Shown: positions 1 through 5,783, counted from the first letter of the stretch. The stretch is DNA of 5,783 bases from Paenibacillus sp. (GCA_029256665.1 JAQSXN010000289.1:1-5783), one strand, 5' to 3'. Notes: generated by a model from the sequence alone, not told the origin. Made by a program: numbers and translations.

Positions 1-3000
1 ACCGTCCATCGCCGGCGCCTTGCATAACTCCGGCCTCGTTCATCCTGCCAACCGCATGGATGGCATATTCCGCGATGACGGAATCGTCGGCGAACACGGA
101 GCGATTGCCGGTTTCCGGCAGCCGGAGTCCGAACTTGGCTGCAGCGCGATCAAGCAGCACGGCTATATCCTGTCTGCTGACGGTATCGTCCGGACCGAAG
201 CGGCCATCGGGCTTGCCGAGGACGATACCATGCTTCTCGGCAGAAGCTATGGCGCCATAATGCCAATCTTGCGAATGTACATCTTTAAACGCGGAGTGGG
301 CTTGCAAGTCCATAGCGCCAAATGCGCGAATCAGCATAGCGACGAACTCCGCCCTCGTCACCTCGCCCGCAGGTGAGAAAACGCCGGCTTCGACCCCGTT
401 CAGCACTCCTCTTGCCGCTAATGTCTCGATGGCAAGGCGTGCCCAAGGATATCCGCCAAGATCATCGAAACCGATATTGGCATAGGCAACCGCGTACAGG
501 CTAAAGTGGCTCGGCTGGAAAGAAGCCATTCCGGTCAGCGGATCGTAGCTGCTGTTCATTTGAGGGATCAATCGCCCTGAGTCATCGATATAATAGACAA
601 CGATTTGGTGGGACTGCTCTCCGGGACTAATGACATAAGGCAGTGAGATACTTAAGTCACCCTGCCGGAATTCGACCTTGCTTCCGTCCGCCAGAAGCTC
701 GAAGTCATACACATTCGCACCATTTAGACTCTCGCGAGCCGCCGCGGGAACCGCGTCTCCGGGTGGCTTTGATATAACCAATACCATTTCGGCGGCCTCG
801 TTATTCCTGAACAGATCAGCCCTCATCCGCACCTCGCCCCATTCGGTATGGATGTTAACCGTCTCTACCTCCAACTCCGCCTCGATCTTAAACGGCTGAG
901 ACGGGATGGCGATCCGAATGCTGTCAGCTTCGCCCGTCACCGTCACGAAGACGTCGACGACGCCGTTCTCCGATTCATCCATCTCGGCTTGCAATTCGTT
1001 CCTTCCTACTCTTGCAATAGCGATACCGTCGCTGCCTGCCTTCGCTTCGATACGAAGCTCGTTCGGCTGAATGACGGGGCCTCCGGATGTTCCTTCCCCG
1101 CTTCCTGCTGGCGGCCTCGGTACCAATTGCGACAAGGCTGCCCGCAGCGCCGATTCTGCTTCGTCTATTGCCGATTGCGTAGCTCCAGGATGCCGGCTTA
1201 CCGCCTCGGCTTCCAGCAATGCCGCTTGCACCTTGCTCCAGCTTGCGGTTGTGTAAGAAGTCGGCGACATTCCGTTCGCTTGCTCGATCGCCTCGTTTAA
1301 CGCGTTTTTGTTCACTTGGCCCGCTTCGCCCGATGGCAGCAGCTGTACCGTACGATAACGCCTCGGATCCTTGGCGGTGCCAATACCGGATCCCCACTCC
1401 CAGAAGCCGTTGCGGCCCTCGCCGTCGTTCTCGTTAAGCAGGAGCGAGAAGCTGAACACGCCGTCCGCCGGGTCGACCGGCATGAGTTCCGTCCATGGAA
1501 GCTTGAGCTCATATGCCGTCACTCCCAGCTCCTCATCCCTTGTTACCTTCAGTTCCCCCTCTTCCGAGAGACCCGGCTCCGCGCCGTTCGGCGTCGTGAA
1601 GGCATAGATTTGATCCCCTGCCGGCGTCTGGGCGATTCCGGCTTCGTACCATACATTGCTTTCCCCCGGGATGCCTTGAACGATGCCGAATTGTATGCCA
1701 TCGTTGTTATAAATGTCTTTCTCGACTGCTCCATAAGAATGAATATCGTCCTTCACTTGCGCGGATAGATAGAGATGCTCTTCGTCCCAGCGCAGCGTGA
1801 AATCCGCGCTCAGATCGTCTTCTCCGGTATAGTTGGTAACTTTGCTCGTGCCCGCCGACCACGGGATTGTCACGGGAACATCCCCGTCGCTGACATGATG
1901 GACGGGAACGAAGGTAGCCGTGCTGTCCACGACGACCGTCTCATAATCTCTTAGCCCGATCGACAGCGCCAAGGGATAGTTGACCCCATTATCCAGCCCC
2001 TCAAGCTCGATGGACTCGGTCCATGAACTGGCTGGCGGTATCGTCAAGAAGTCCGGCAGGGAGCCCTTTAAAGAGCCGAGACTCCATTGGACGCTCTCCG
2101 CCACCAGCTCCTTTCCGGCCGAGTGGTTCTCGATCGTTACGTTCAGCAGCTTGCCTGACCCGTCTTCGGTAAACAGGGGACGTATCTGGATTTCATACGG
2201 CTCATTGAACGTAATGCCTGCCGTCAATTGGCCGATCAGCTTCCCGTCCACGTCATACAGCTCCCCTATGACCGTCAGTTCGCCCTCCTTCTCCAGACCC
2301 TGCGCAACTACCGGAATAGCCGCTGGAACGCCAGGTGCGGCTTGCACCGAGTACGCTTGCCCATTAACTTTTAATGTACCCGCAAACGGTTCCGATCCGC
2401 CGTTCCGGACGATCAGCGACAGCTCCGCGTCGTTGCCTATGACGGAGTCGGTGCCGGTTAAGGAGAACGTTTCATCCGGCGTCATGTCGAACACATTGCC
2501 GAGAAGGTAGATCGGCTCGTCCTTTAATGTGTAATAGATCTTCCCGTTAACCGGGTGATACGTTGTTTCGTTGCCCATTATGTCGACGATCCGCACGGGC
2601 TCGTCGCTATGGATCGCAACAGGCAAATAACCACCCTCCGTCCATGCAACCTGAATGCTTTCGCCGCCTTTTGCGAATACATATTGACGAAAGCGTCCCT
2701 CCTCGTCGGACTCATCCCGCTCGAACGTTGCTCCGGTCAACTGCCGGGTTAACGCGCCGACGGCGGCGTAAGCAGGCTTAGGCGCGTAGCTCCCTCGTTC
2801 GTCCACCAGGTTATAGACCAATCCGAAATTATGTTCTTGATTGGCGGCATCCACGCCATCGCTCATAAAGTCGTAATAGAACACTTTTTCAATGCCGACG
2901 GCCATCGATAAGACAAATAATCTAACTACATAATCGGCTTGCTTCTTCTCGCTGATGCCGGAGGCCAGGGAGTGGGTCGGGTATCCCATCTCAGACAGCC

Positions 3001-5683
3001 AAATCGGCTTGGCTTCGCCCTTATTGTAAGCAAGGATCATGTCCTGCAGCTTCTTGATGTCGCGAATCATGTTCTCCGGACTACGCGGATACTGGTAGGG
3101 GTGGATGGACACGACGTCGAGATTATCGATTCCCCCGCGACGCAGCACTTCCTCGATCCAGCCGAGCGGCAGCTTCGAGGTCGACATCCCCGCAAGCGTG
3201 CTTTCGTATTGAGAGGACTTCATGGTTTTATAAGTCGTTTCAAGCAACGGCGCGTAATAATCCGGTCTGGAATCCGCGGGTCCGTTGCCACGGTCGCCAA
3301 AGCCGATATTGAACTCGTTATAGATTTCCAAATTTTTCACTTTGCCCTCAAAATGCTCGAGGATGAACTTCCCGTATTGGGCAAAACCCTCCTTGCCTTC
3401 ATCCGTGTAAGGCGTACTGCCCCCGTCGTAGAACTGGTTCTCGTATCCCAGCATGAGGAACGGGTTCAATCCGTGCCTGACCGCCTCGTCGACGAATAGA
3501 TCATGCTCCGGCGCGATCTTGTATTCTCCCTTCGGATTCTCCGTGCGGCTCCAGGACAAACTGTCGCGGACCCCCTTGAATCCGGCAGCCTCGATCAGCC
3601 CCATCAGTTGGTTCGACCATCCCCTGTCTGTCCAAGGGAAATGAGTGTTTACGCCGAACGGAGAATCATCCACCGCACGGAAATCGTAGGGATCCAGCAC
3701 GGCGAATGTAGTGGACAGCTCGATCGGCTCCGAGCCATCGGATTCCGCGGCAGCCTGCAGCGTGAAATAACCTACGGAATTTAGCGGGACGACAATGGAT
3801 GCTTCGCCATTTTGCGCCGCGACCAAACCGGAAGACGCCGTTCGGCCCCAAACATCCTTCACGGCCCAAGACACGGAATCCCTTGCCGTCTCTACTTTGA
3901 ACGCAATAGGCTCGCCTTTGCTGTATACATTCCCGAGCGTGGTCTGCACCAGCCTGGTATCGAGCAATCGGACGGTGCCATAGGGTCCGTCCGTACCCCA
4001 GACGCCGCTGCCGTCGCCGGCTTGAATCGTGAACGTGTATGTGTTCCCCGTCGTCAATCCGCTCACGTCATAGTTGTTGCCGGCCACTTCACCTAAGAGA
4101 ATCCCGTTACGGTACACCCGATAGACGACCTCATCGCCTGCGGAGACTGCGGACGGCCATTGCAGGGAGACACCCGTCTCGCTCAGATTCGAGAAGGAGA
4201 CATCAGCCGAAGCAGGCCATGTCGGGGCTTCATCGTTTATTCGGGCTGGGGATATACGAAGATATGGCGCATACTCGACGGCTTCTCTGCTGTTGATGCG
4301 CATCATAAGTCCGCTTGCCGCTTCTTGACGAATGCCGAAATCGGCGGATTCGCCCTCCAATAGCTTCTTCTTTACGTAGCTTGTAACGTCAATCTCGAGC
4401 CATTTCATCGTCTTATCCGCTTGGAAATCACCTAAAAAATCAATAAATTCAGGCTTCGTATTCCACGTAACGGCAGCCTCATCCAAACCAGGGGAAACGC
4501 CATACAAGGTATTGACGATCTCCGAGCCGCCGCCGTCGGTTACTCCTCCGTATAGATAAAGCACTGCGGATCCGACCGGCTCGTTTAAGGGATCCAGCTC
4601 GAACGACAGCAGGCTTTGCCGAGCCAAATTTCCGCTCCCGGATTTCGTCTCGAGCGATGTGCCTGTTCCGTAGTTGGCATCGGCGAAGGTGCTTCCCGCG
4701 CGAACGTACGCATCCGCCGATGCAGTCAACAGCCGGTCCTCGTCGCTGAGCGCCTCTAGCGTCACATCGGCGCTTGGTCCATCCGTGCTCCAGTTGCCAT
4801 AGATATCCCCTGCCTCCACCTTGAAAGCATACTTCTCGCCAATTTGAAGCCCTGTCGCATCAATGGCTAGCGTTCCGCTACCTACCGACTGCCACAAAAC
4901 CTCGTTTTTGAAGATGCGGTAGCCGCTCATGCCGGAATCGTCCGCGGCGGCCGGCCAACTCAGCCTGACCGTCGTCTCGCCTGTTCTAGACGCAAGCAGC
5001 CCGGCTTCCGCCGGCCAAGCCGGAGGCTCGACATCTTCGGACTCCGAGTACTGCACCTCCAAATACGGCGCATTCATGCCGGTATGCTCCTTACTGTCAA
5101 TACGCAGCAAATACTGGGTTGCCCCTGTCATCGCCATGGAGAAGCTGGCTAATGCATCCCCGCTCCGCTCGCGTGAAGCGTAGTCGGTCACATCGAACGA
5201 ACGCCACTGATAGGAGTTGTCGACCAACATCGACGCCGCTGCCTCCGCGCCTATAGGCGGCTTCGTTTCCCAAGTCAGCTCGCTCTCCGTCCATTGATCG
5301 TTAGCTACCTCATACAGATGAAGCCGGTACTCATTGGTGCCTGCAGGACCGTTTAAAGCCCCGTATACGTTCAGCGAGGCCGATTCTACAATACCCGGAA
5401 TTTCGCTCAAGTCGAATTTCATATAGCCCTCGCGCGTATCCACATCGTTGCTCGGGAGCGTCTTGATCACGACGAACGTCTCGCTGCCAAAGTTTGTGCT
5501 TGAATGGGTCCCTCCCCTAACGTACGAGTCGGCCGTTGGGTACAACCTCATTGTAGAGACTTCCCCTTCAGGCTCCGCAGATACCTTCGTGGCCGAAGTC
5601 CATGGAACGGTTGCGCCAAGCATAAAAAAACAGATAATGAGGGAAAACCATTTTTTGTATCGTTGGGACACCCACTTTGTCAT
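1..5683 (-). CDS. SLH-anchored multidomain glycoside hydrolase (clan GH-A), 3' end outside the window
   Basis: Reading the minus strand from the ATG at 5683..5681 gives 1894 uninterrupted codons to position 2. Independent anchors along the gene all fall in the same frame, so I see no frameshift. The product is a predicted exported, wall-bound polysaccharide-degrading enzyme. Domain order: signal peptide, DNRLRE, FN3, DNRLRE, FN3, beta module, TIM-barrel glycosidase, two beta modules, CBM9-like, FIVAR, linker, beta region, SLH repeats. Hydrolase function rests on two glutamates in the right contexts: NEFN (Glu790) and WLSEMGYPT (Glu898). SLH repeats 1 and 2 are complete and repeat 3 stops at the window edge, so the full protein is probably only some tens of residues longer, about 1920-1930. 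The ATG was chosen because an AAGGAGG lies 11 bases upstream and a convincing signal peptide follows directly. The exact glycosidase family and substrate remain unknown. Certainty is high for the gene and SLH anchoring, good for clan GH-A. Confidence 0.96.
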   Translation of the reverse strand, partial: MTKWVSQRYKKWFSLIICFFMLGATVPWTSATKVSAEPEGEVSTMRLYPTADSYVRGGTHSSTNFGSETFVVIKTLPSNDVDTREGYMKFDLSEIPGIVESASLNVYGALNGPAGTNEYRLHLYEVANDQWTESELTWETKPPIGAEAAASMLVDNSYQWRSFDVTDYASRERSGDALASFSMAMTGATQYLLRIDSKEHTGMNAPYLEVQYSESEDVEPPAWPAEAGLLASRTGETTVRLSWPAAADDSGMSGYRIFKNEVLWQSVGSGTLAIDATGLQIGEKYAFKVEAGDIYGNWSTDGPSADVTLEALSDEDRLLTASADAYVRAGSTFADANYGTGTSLETKSGSGNLARQSLLSFELDPLNEPVGSAVLYLYGGVTDGGGSEIVNTLYGVSPGLDEAAVTWNTKPEFIDFLGDFQADKTMKWLEIDVTSYVKKKLLEGESADFGIRQEAASGLMMRINSREAVEYAPYLRISPARINDEAPTWPASADVSFSNLSETGVSLQWPSAVSAGDEVVYRVYRNGILLGEVAGNNYDVSGLTTGNTYTFTIQAGDGSGVWGTDGPYGTVRLLDTRLVQTTLGNVYSKGEPIAFKVETARDSVSWAVKDVWGRTASSGLVAAQNGEASIVVPLNSVGYFTLQAAAESDGSEPIELSTTFAVLDPYDFRAVDDSPFGVNTHFPWTDRGWSNQLMGLIEAAGFKGVRDSLSWSRTENPKGEYKIAPEHDLFVDEAVRHGLNPFLMLGYENQFYDGGSTPYTDEGKEGFAQYGKFILEHFEGKVKNLEIYNEFNIGFGDRGNGPADSRPDYYAPLLETTYKTMKSSQYESTLAGMSTSKLPLGWIEEVLRRGGIDNLDVVSIHPYQYPRSPENMIRDIKKLQDMILAYNKGEAKPIWLSEMGYPTHSLASGISEKKQADYVVRLFVLSMAVGIEKVFYYDFMSDGVDAANQEHNFGLVYNLVDERGSYAPKPAYAAVGALTRQLTGATFERDESDEEGRFRQYVFAKGGESIQVAWTEGGYLPVAIHSDEPVRIVDIMGNETTYHPVNGKIYYTLKDEPIYLLGNVFDMTPDETFSLTGTDSVIGNDAELSLIVRNGGSEPFAGTLKVNGQAYSVQAAPGVPAAIPVVAQGLEKEGELTVIGELYDVDGKLIGQLTAGITFNEPYEIQIRPLFTEDGSGKLLNVTIENHSAGKELVAESVQWSLGSLKGSLPDFLTIPPASSWTESIELEGLDNGVNYPLALSIGLRDYETVVVDSTATFVPVHHVSDGDVPVTIPWSAGTSKVTNYTGEDDLSADFTLRWDEEHLYLSAQVKDDIHSYGAVEKDIYNNDGIQFGIVQGIPGESNVWYEAGIAQTPAGDQIYAFTTPNGAEPGLSEEGELKVTRDEELGVTAYELKLPWTELMPVDPADGVFSFSLLLNENDGEGRNGFWEWGSGIGTAKDPRRYRTVQLLPSGEAGQVNKNALNEAIEQANGMSPTSYTTASWSKVQAALLEAEAVSRHPGATQSAIDEAESALRAALSQLVPRPPAGSGEGTSGGPVIQPNELRIEAKAGSDGIAIARVGRNELQAEMDESENGVVDVFVTVTGEADSIRIAIPSQPFKIEAELEVETVNIHTEWGEVRMRADLFRNNEAAEMVLVISKPPGDAVPAAARESLNGANVYDFELLADGSKVEFRQGDLSISLPYVISPGEQSHQIVVYYIDDSGRLIPQMNSSYDPLTGMASFQPSHFSLYAVAYANIGFDDLGGYPWARLAIETLAARGVLNGVEAGVFSPAGEVTRAEFVAMLIRAFGAMDLQAHSAFKDVHSQDWHYGAIASAEKHGIVLGKPDGRFGPDDTVSRQDIAVLLDRAAAKFGLRLPETGNRSVFADDSVIAEYAIHAVGRMNEAGVMQGAGDGR
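2..94 (-). other. SLH repeat 3, truncated by the window edge (residues 1864-1894)
   Basis: FADDSVIAEYAIHAVGRMNE then AGVMQGAGDGR, the first half of a third SLH repeat. The reading frame continues past position 1, so the TRAE-like motif, the rest of the repeat and the stop codon lie outside. Three repeats is the usual number for a functional anchor. Confidence 0.88.
128..289 (-). other. SLH repeat 2 (residues ~1799-1852)
   Basis: FKDVHSQDWHYGAIASAEKH, then GIVLGKPDGRFGPDDTVSRQ and DIAVLLDRAAAKFG. It has the family pattern 'F.Dv...W...aI..A...Gi..G..dg.F.P...vsR.d.a.ll'. The polymer-contacting motif is SRQD (1836-1839) rather than TRAE, a frequent variant in the second repeat. Confidence 0.93.
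317..469 (-). other. SLH repeat 1 (residues ~1739-1789)
   Basis: FDDLGGYPWARLAIETLAAR followed by GVLNGVEAGVFSPAGEVTRA and EFVAMLIRAFG, with the TRAE motif (residues 1776-1779) that contacts the cell-wall polymer in SLH proteins. SLH repeats bind pyruvylated secondary cell-wall polysaccharide, non-covalently fixing the protein to the wall. Confidence 0.93.
470..1075 (-). other. Beta-rich pre-SLH region (residues ~1537-1738)
   Basis: About 200 residues between the linker and the SLH repeats, rich in beta strands: NELRIEAKAGSDGIAIARV, ENGVVDVFVTVTGEADSIRI, KIEAELEVETVNIHTEWGEV and a closing MASFQPSHFSLYAVAYANI. The ending 'f.psHFS.yav' directly before the first SLH repeat is a recurring feature of large SLH proteins in Paenibacillaceae, from general familiarity with such proteins. 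No enzymatic motif is apparent. Its role is unknown; it could be a wall-proximal structural domain. Confidence 0.6.
1076..1123 (-). other. Pro/Gly/Ser-rich linker (residues ~1521-1536)
   Basis: The residues RPPAGSGEGTSGGP after the FIVAR module are low-complexity and lack hydrophobic residues, typical of a flexible hinge between folded domains of a secreted protein. Confidence 0.8.
1124..1312 (-). other. FIVAR helical module (residues ~1458-1520)
   Basis: Three amphipathic helical stretches with the FIVAR signature: NKNALNEAIEQANGMSPTSY, TTASWSKVQAALLEAEAV, then ATQSAIDEAESALRAALSQL. The conserved 'Y(T)..SW..v..AL..A..v', 'ATQ..id.A...L..Ai..L' pattern is clear. FIVAR modules occur in many Gram-positive surface enzymes, and some bind wall polysaccharide; here it most likely acts as a stalk between the binding and anchoring parts. 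Confidence 0.85.
1334..1891 (-). other. CBM9 / DOMON-like carbohydrate-binding domain (residues ~1265-1450)
   Basis: About 185 residues, the size of family 9 modules. Hallmarks are ADFTLRWDEEHLYLSAQVKD (the 'W....LY....v.D' strand), DDIHSYGAVEKDIYNNDGIQ (the 'D..h......i...D.iq' element), YELKLPWTEL and FSFSLLLNENDGEGRNGFWEWG near the end, then a closing YRTVQLLP. In characterised family 9 modules aromatic residues sandwich the sugar at chain ends; here Trp and Tyr residues are present, but which ones bind cannot be decided by eye. It is common in SLH-anchored xylanases and related surface glycosidases, consistent with a role in holding substrate near the enzyme. Confidence 0.82.
1892..2206 (-). 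other. Unassigned beta module B (residues ~1160-1264)
   Basis: About 105 residues, NEPYEIQIRPLFTEDGSGK through LNVTIENHSAGKELVAESVQ to VDSTATFVPVHHV. The 'l.vtieN.s' strand resembles module A's 'lsLIVRNGG', so A and B may be two copies of one Ig-like fold. It connects module A to the CBM9-like domain. I do not recognise a family with confidence. Confidence 0.5.
2207..2494 (-). other. Unassigned beta module A after the glycosidase (residues ~1064-1159)
   Basis: About 95 residues starting VFDMTPDETFSLTGTDSVIG, then AELSLIVRNGGSDPFAGTLK and ending LYDVDGKLIGQLTAGITF. The 'l.v.vrN.g..p..Gtl.v' pattern is seen in NEW3/CARDB-type and other immunoglobulin-like extracellular modules. Family assignment is tentative; a spacer or weak binding role is inferred only from position. 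Confidence 0.5.
2495..3664 (-). other. Clan GH-A TIM-barrel glycosidase domain plus C-terminal beta domain (residues ~674-1063)
   Basis: The domain starts SPFGVNTHFPW, a common opening of GH39-type and PslG-like barrels, followed by GFKGVRDSLSWSRTE (strand 2 with Arg706). The likely acid/base is Glu790 in YNEFN, which has the Asn-Glu pair characteristic of clan GH-A at the end of strand 4. VSIHPYQYP (His861, Tyr863) fits a later active-site strand. The likely nucleophile is Glu898 in WLSEMGYPT at the end of strand 7. The two glutamates are 108 residues apart, a normal separation for the clan. VFYYDFMSDG and HNFGLV with APKPAYAA close the barrel. From about residue 987 a beta-sandwich (QYVFAKGGESIQVAW to EPIYLLGN) follows, as in GH39 and GH5-like enzymes. 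The reaction is expected to be retaining hydrolysis of a beta-linked polysaccharide or glycoside outside the cell. GH39, a PslG-like enzyme and an unclassified clan GH-A family are the main options. Confidence 0.85.
3680..3961 (-). other. Beta-rich module preceding the catalytic barrel (residues ~575-668)
   Basis: About 90 residues of alternating hydrophobic and polar residues, including NVYSKGEPIAFKVET, SVSWAVKDVWGRTASSG and VGYFTLQAAAES, ending in TTFAVLDPYDF. This looks like an immunoglobulin-like or beta-sandwich domain. In several clan GH-A enzymes (GH39 and related) a beta module of this kind precedes the barrel and packs against it. I cannot name a family; a role as structural support for the barrel is inference from position. 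Confidence 0.55.
3962..4231 (-). other. Fibronectin type III-like domain 2 (residues ~485-574)
   Basis: It begins EAPTWPASADVSFSNLSETG and has VSLQWPSAVSAGDEVVYRVY, NNYDVSGLTTGNTYTFTIQA and GDGSGVWGTDGP. It matches FN3 domain 1 at the opening P-x-WPA, the L-x-WP strand, the YR(I/V)(F/Y)(K/R)N strand and the AGD..G.W.TDGP ending, showing that the DNRLRE-FN3 pair was duplicated. It links the N-terminal binding half to the catalytic half. Confidence 0.85.
4250..4738 (-). other. DNRLRE / CBM96-like domain 2 (residues ~316-478)
   Basis: This repeats the plan of the first copy: ASADAYVRAGS at the start, YGTGTSLETKSG, LLSFELDPL, AAVTWNTKPEF around Trp407, LEIDVTSYV, and a closing APYLRIS. The conserved Trp lies about 91 residues from the domain start, against about 94 in copy 1, so the two share layout although their sequences have diverged. 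It probably adds a second polysaccharide-binding or structural unit next to the catalytic part. The ligand is not deducible. Confidence 0.8.
4757..5029 (-). other. Fibronectin type III-like domain 1 (residues ~219-309)
   Basis: About 90 residues with the FN3 pattern: PPAWPA at the start, VRLSWPAAADDSG (the 'v.lsW..s.D..g' strand B region), GYRIFKNEVL, and a later YAFKVEAGDIYGNWS (the 'Y.f.V.a.d..gn.S' strand F). In bacterial extracellular glycosidases such modules act mainly as spacers between catalytic and binding domains. It separates the two DNRLRE-like domains and is clearly related to the second FN3 domain. Confidence 0.85.
5045..5554 (-). other. DNRLRE / CBM96-like domain 1 (residues ~44-213)
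   Basis: About 170 residues, the usual size for this beta-sandwich family. It opens with the typical TADSYVRGG followed by FGSETFVVIKT, and continues with YMKFDLSEIP (the family's 'lxFdls.ip' strand). It has LTWETKPP around Trp138, matching the family's 'TWnt.P' signature, a central FDVTDY strand, and ends with APYLEVQYS, the usual closing strand. Family members are found in secreted polysaccharide-active proteins, and some (CBM96) bind alginate or related polymers. Binding here is inferred from family membership; no ligand residues can be identified by eye. It is paired with an almost identical arrangement downstream (residues 316-478). Confidence 0.8.
5576..5683 (-). other. Sec signal peptide (residues 1-36)
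   Basis: The N-terminus is basic (MTKWVSQRYKKW), followed by a hydrophobic core of about residues 13-26 (FSLIICFFMLGATV) and a polar stretch ending V-S-A before Glu37, a plausible signal peptidase I site after Ala36. There is a Cys at residue 18, but it sits inside the hydrophobic core without a lipobox, so a lipoprotein is unlikely. The mature protein would be released outside the membrane, as the SLH anchor requires. Confidence 0.88.
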
Positions 5684-5694
5684 TTTCGTAAGTT

Positions 5695-5701
5695 CCTCCT
5701 T
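5695..5701 (-). promoter_or_regulatory. Ribosome binding site of the large gene
   Basis: On the minus strand the sequence reads AAGGAGG, a near-perfect complement of the 16S rRNA 3' end, with 11 bases between it and the ATG at 5683. This decides the start: the frame is also open upstream of the ATG, but only this ATG has a strong site followed by a signal peptide. Confidence 0.9.
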
Positions 5702-5783
5702 GGATAAAAGGTTAAAGTCGTATGCCCGAGTGGTTAGTTTTTGTTCGAAATCGTGTCCTGGTAAACGCCGTAAGCCAGCTTCT
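5702..5783. other. Short upstream region, no assignable feature
   Basis: These 82 bases precede the ribosome binding site. I see no convincing sigma-A -35/-10 pair, no stem-loop and no clear operator. On the minus strand one frame reads KLAYGVYQDTISNKN then TAA (stop at 5736..5734), which could be the last residues of an upstream co-directional gene ending 50 bases before the ATG. The frame of the large gene itself also stays open to the edge here. On the plus strand a frame opens at an ATG at 5722 and runs out of the window. All are too short to judge, so the promoter may lie beyond the window or the gene may be in an operon. Confidence 0.4.

Noticed and set aside
975..1397. Minus-strand open frame of 140 codons overlapping the FIVAR region
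   Set aside because: It is in a different minus-strand frame from the large gene, which here encodes the end of the CBM9-like domain, FIVAR, the linker and the start of the pre-SLH region. The alternative translation is Arg/Ser/Gly-rich with no motif.
1316..1768. Plus-strand open frame of 150 codons
   Set aside because: It is antisense to the CBM9-like domain; Arg- and Leu-rich with no recognisable domain.
1980..2510. Plus-strand open frame of 176 codons, Ser/Pro-rich
   Set aside because: It is antisense to beta modules A and B. The Ser/Pro-rich composition is what antisense reading of Gly/Glu-rich coding sequence gives.
2939..3499. Plus-strand open frame of 186 codons
   Set aside because: It lies wholly antisense to the glycosidase domain, which has recognisable catalytic motifs in the minus frame. 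The plus-strand translation shows no family motif and no good ribosome binding site.
5576..5683. Lipoprotein signal peptide suggested by Cys18
   Set aside because: The residues before Cys18 (FSLII) do not form a lipobox and the hydrophobic core continues after it, whereas a signal peptidase I site (V-S-A before Glu37) is present.
5722..5783. Possible divergent plus-strand gene start (MPEWLVFVRNRV...) or tRNA-like fragment (GCCCGAGTGG and TTCGAAATC)
   Set aside because: Only about 20 codons are visible, with a weak upstream purine tract. For a tRNA there are no matching acceptor or D-stem partners in the required positions.

Overview
The window is almost entirely one very large gene on the minus strand. 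It starts at an ATG at 5683..5681 behind a strong Shine-Dalgarno sequence and runs leftward without a stop to position 1, where it is cut off. The visible part is 1894 complete codons. It encodes a secreted, modular carbohydrate-active protein anchored to the cell surface. The Sec signal peptide, AAGGAGG ribosome binding site, moderately GC-rich composition and C-terminal SLH repeats point to a Gram-positive firmicute. Large SLH-anchored polysaccharide-active proteins of this style are typical of Paenibacillus and Cohnella (Paenibacillaceae); that placement is an inference.

Layout along the protein, from right to left in the window: signal peptide (residues 1-36); DNRLRE/CBM96-like domain 1 (44-213); fibronectin III-like domain 1 (219-309); DNRLRE-like domain 2 (316-478); fibronectin III-like domain 2 (485-574); a beta-rich module (575-668); a clan GH-A TIM-barrel glycosidase with its C-terminal beta domain (674-1063; candidate catalytic Glu790 and Glu898); two unassigned beta-sandwich-like modules (1064-1264); a CBM9/DOMON-like domain (1265-1450); a FIVAR helical module (1458-1520); a Gly/Ser/Pro linker; a beta-rich pre-SLH region (1537-1738); then SLH repeats 1, 2 and the first part of 3 (1739-1894), cut by the window edge.

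The parts make sense as one exported machine. The SLH repeats would hold the protein on the secondary cell-wall polymer. The FIVAR module and beta domains would extend it outward. The DNRLRE, FN3 and CBM9-like modules would bind or space polysaccharide substrate, and the central TIM barrel would cleave it. The barrel most resembles GH39/PslG-type and related clan GH-A enzymes; the substrate cannot be read from sequence.

The 82 bases upstream of the ribosome binding site hold no promoter I can support and are too short to assign. I found no RNA genes, mobile elements, CRISPR arrays or terminators. I found no good evidence of an undescribed system beyond the unusual domain combination and several unassigned modules in this one protein.
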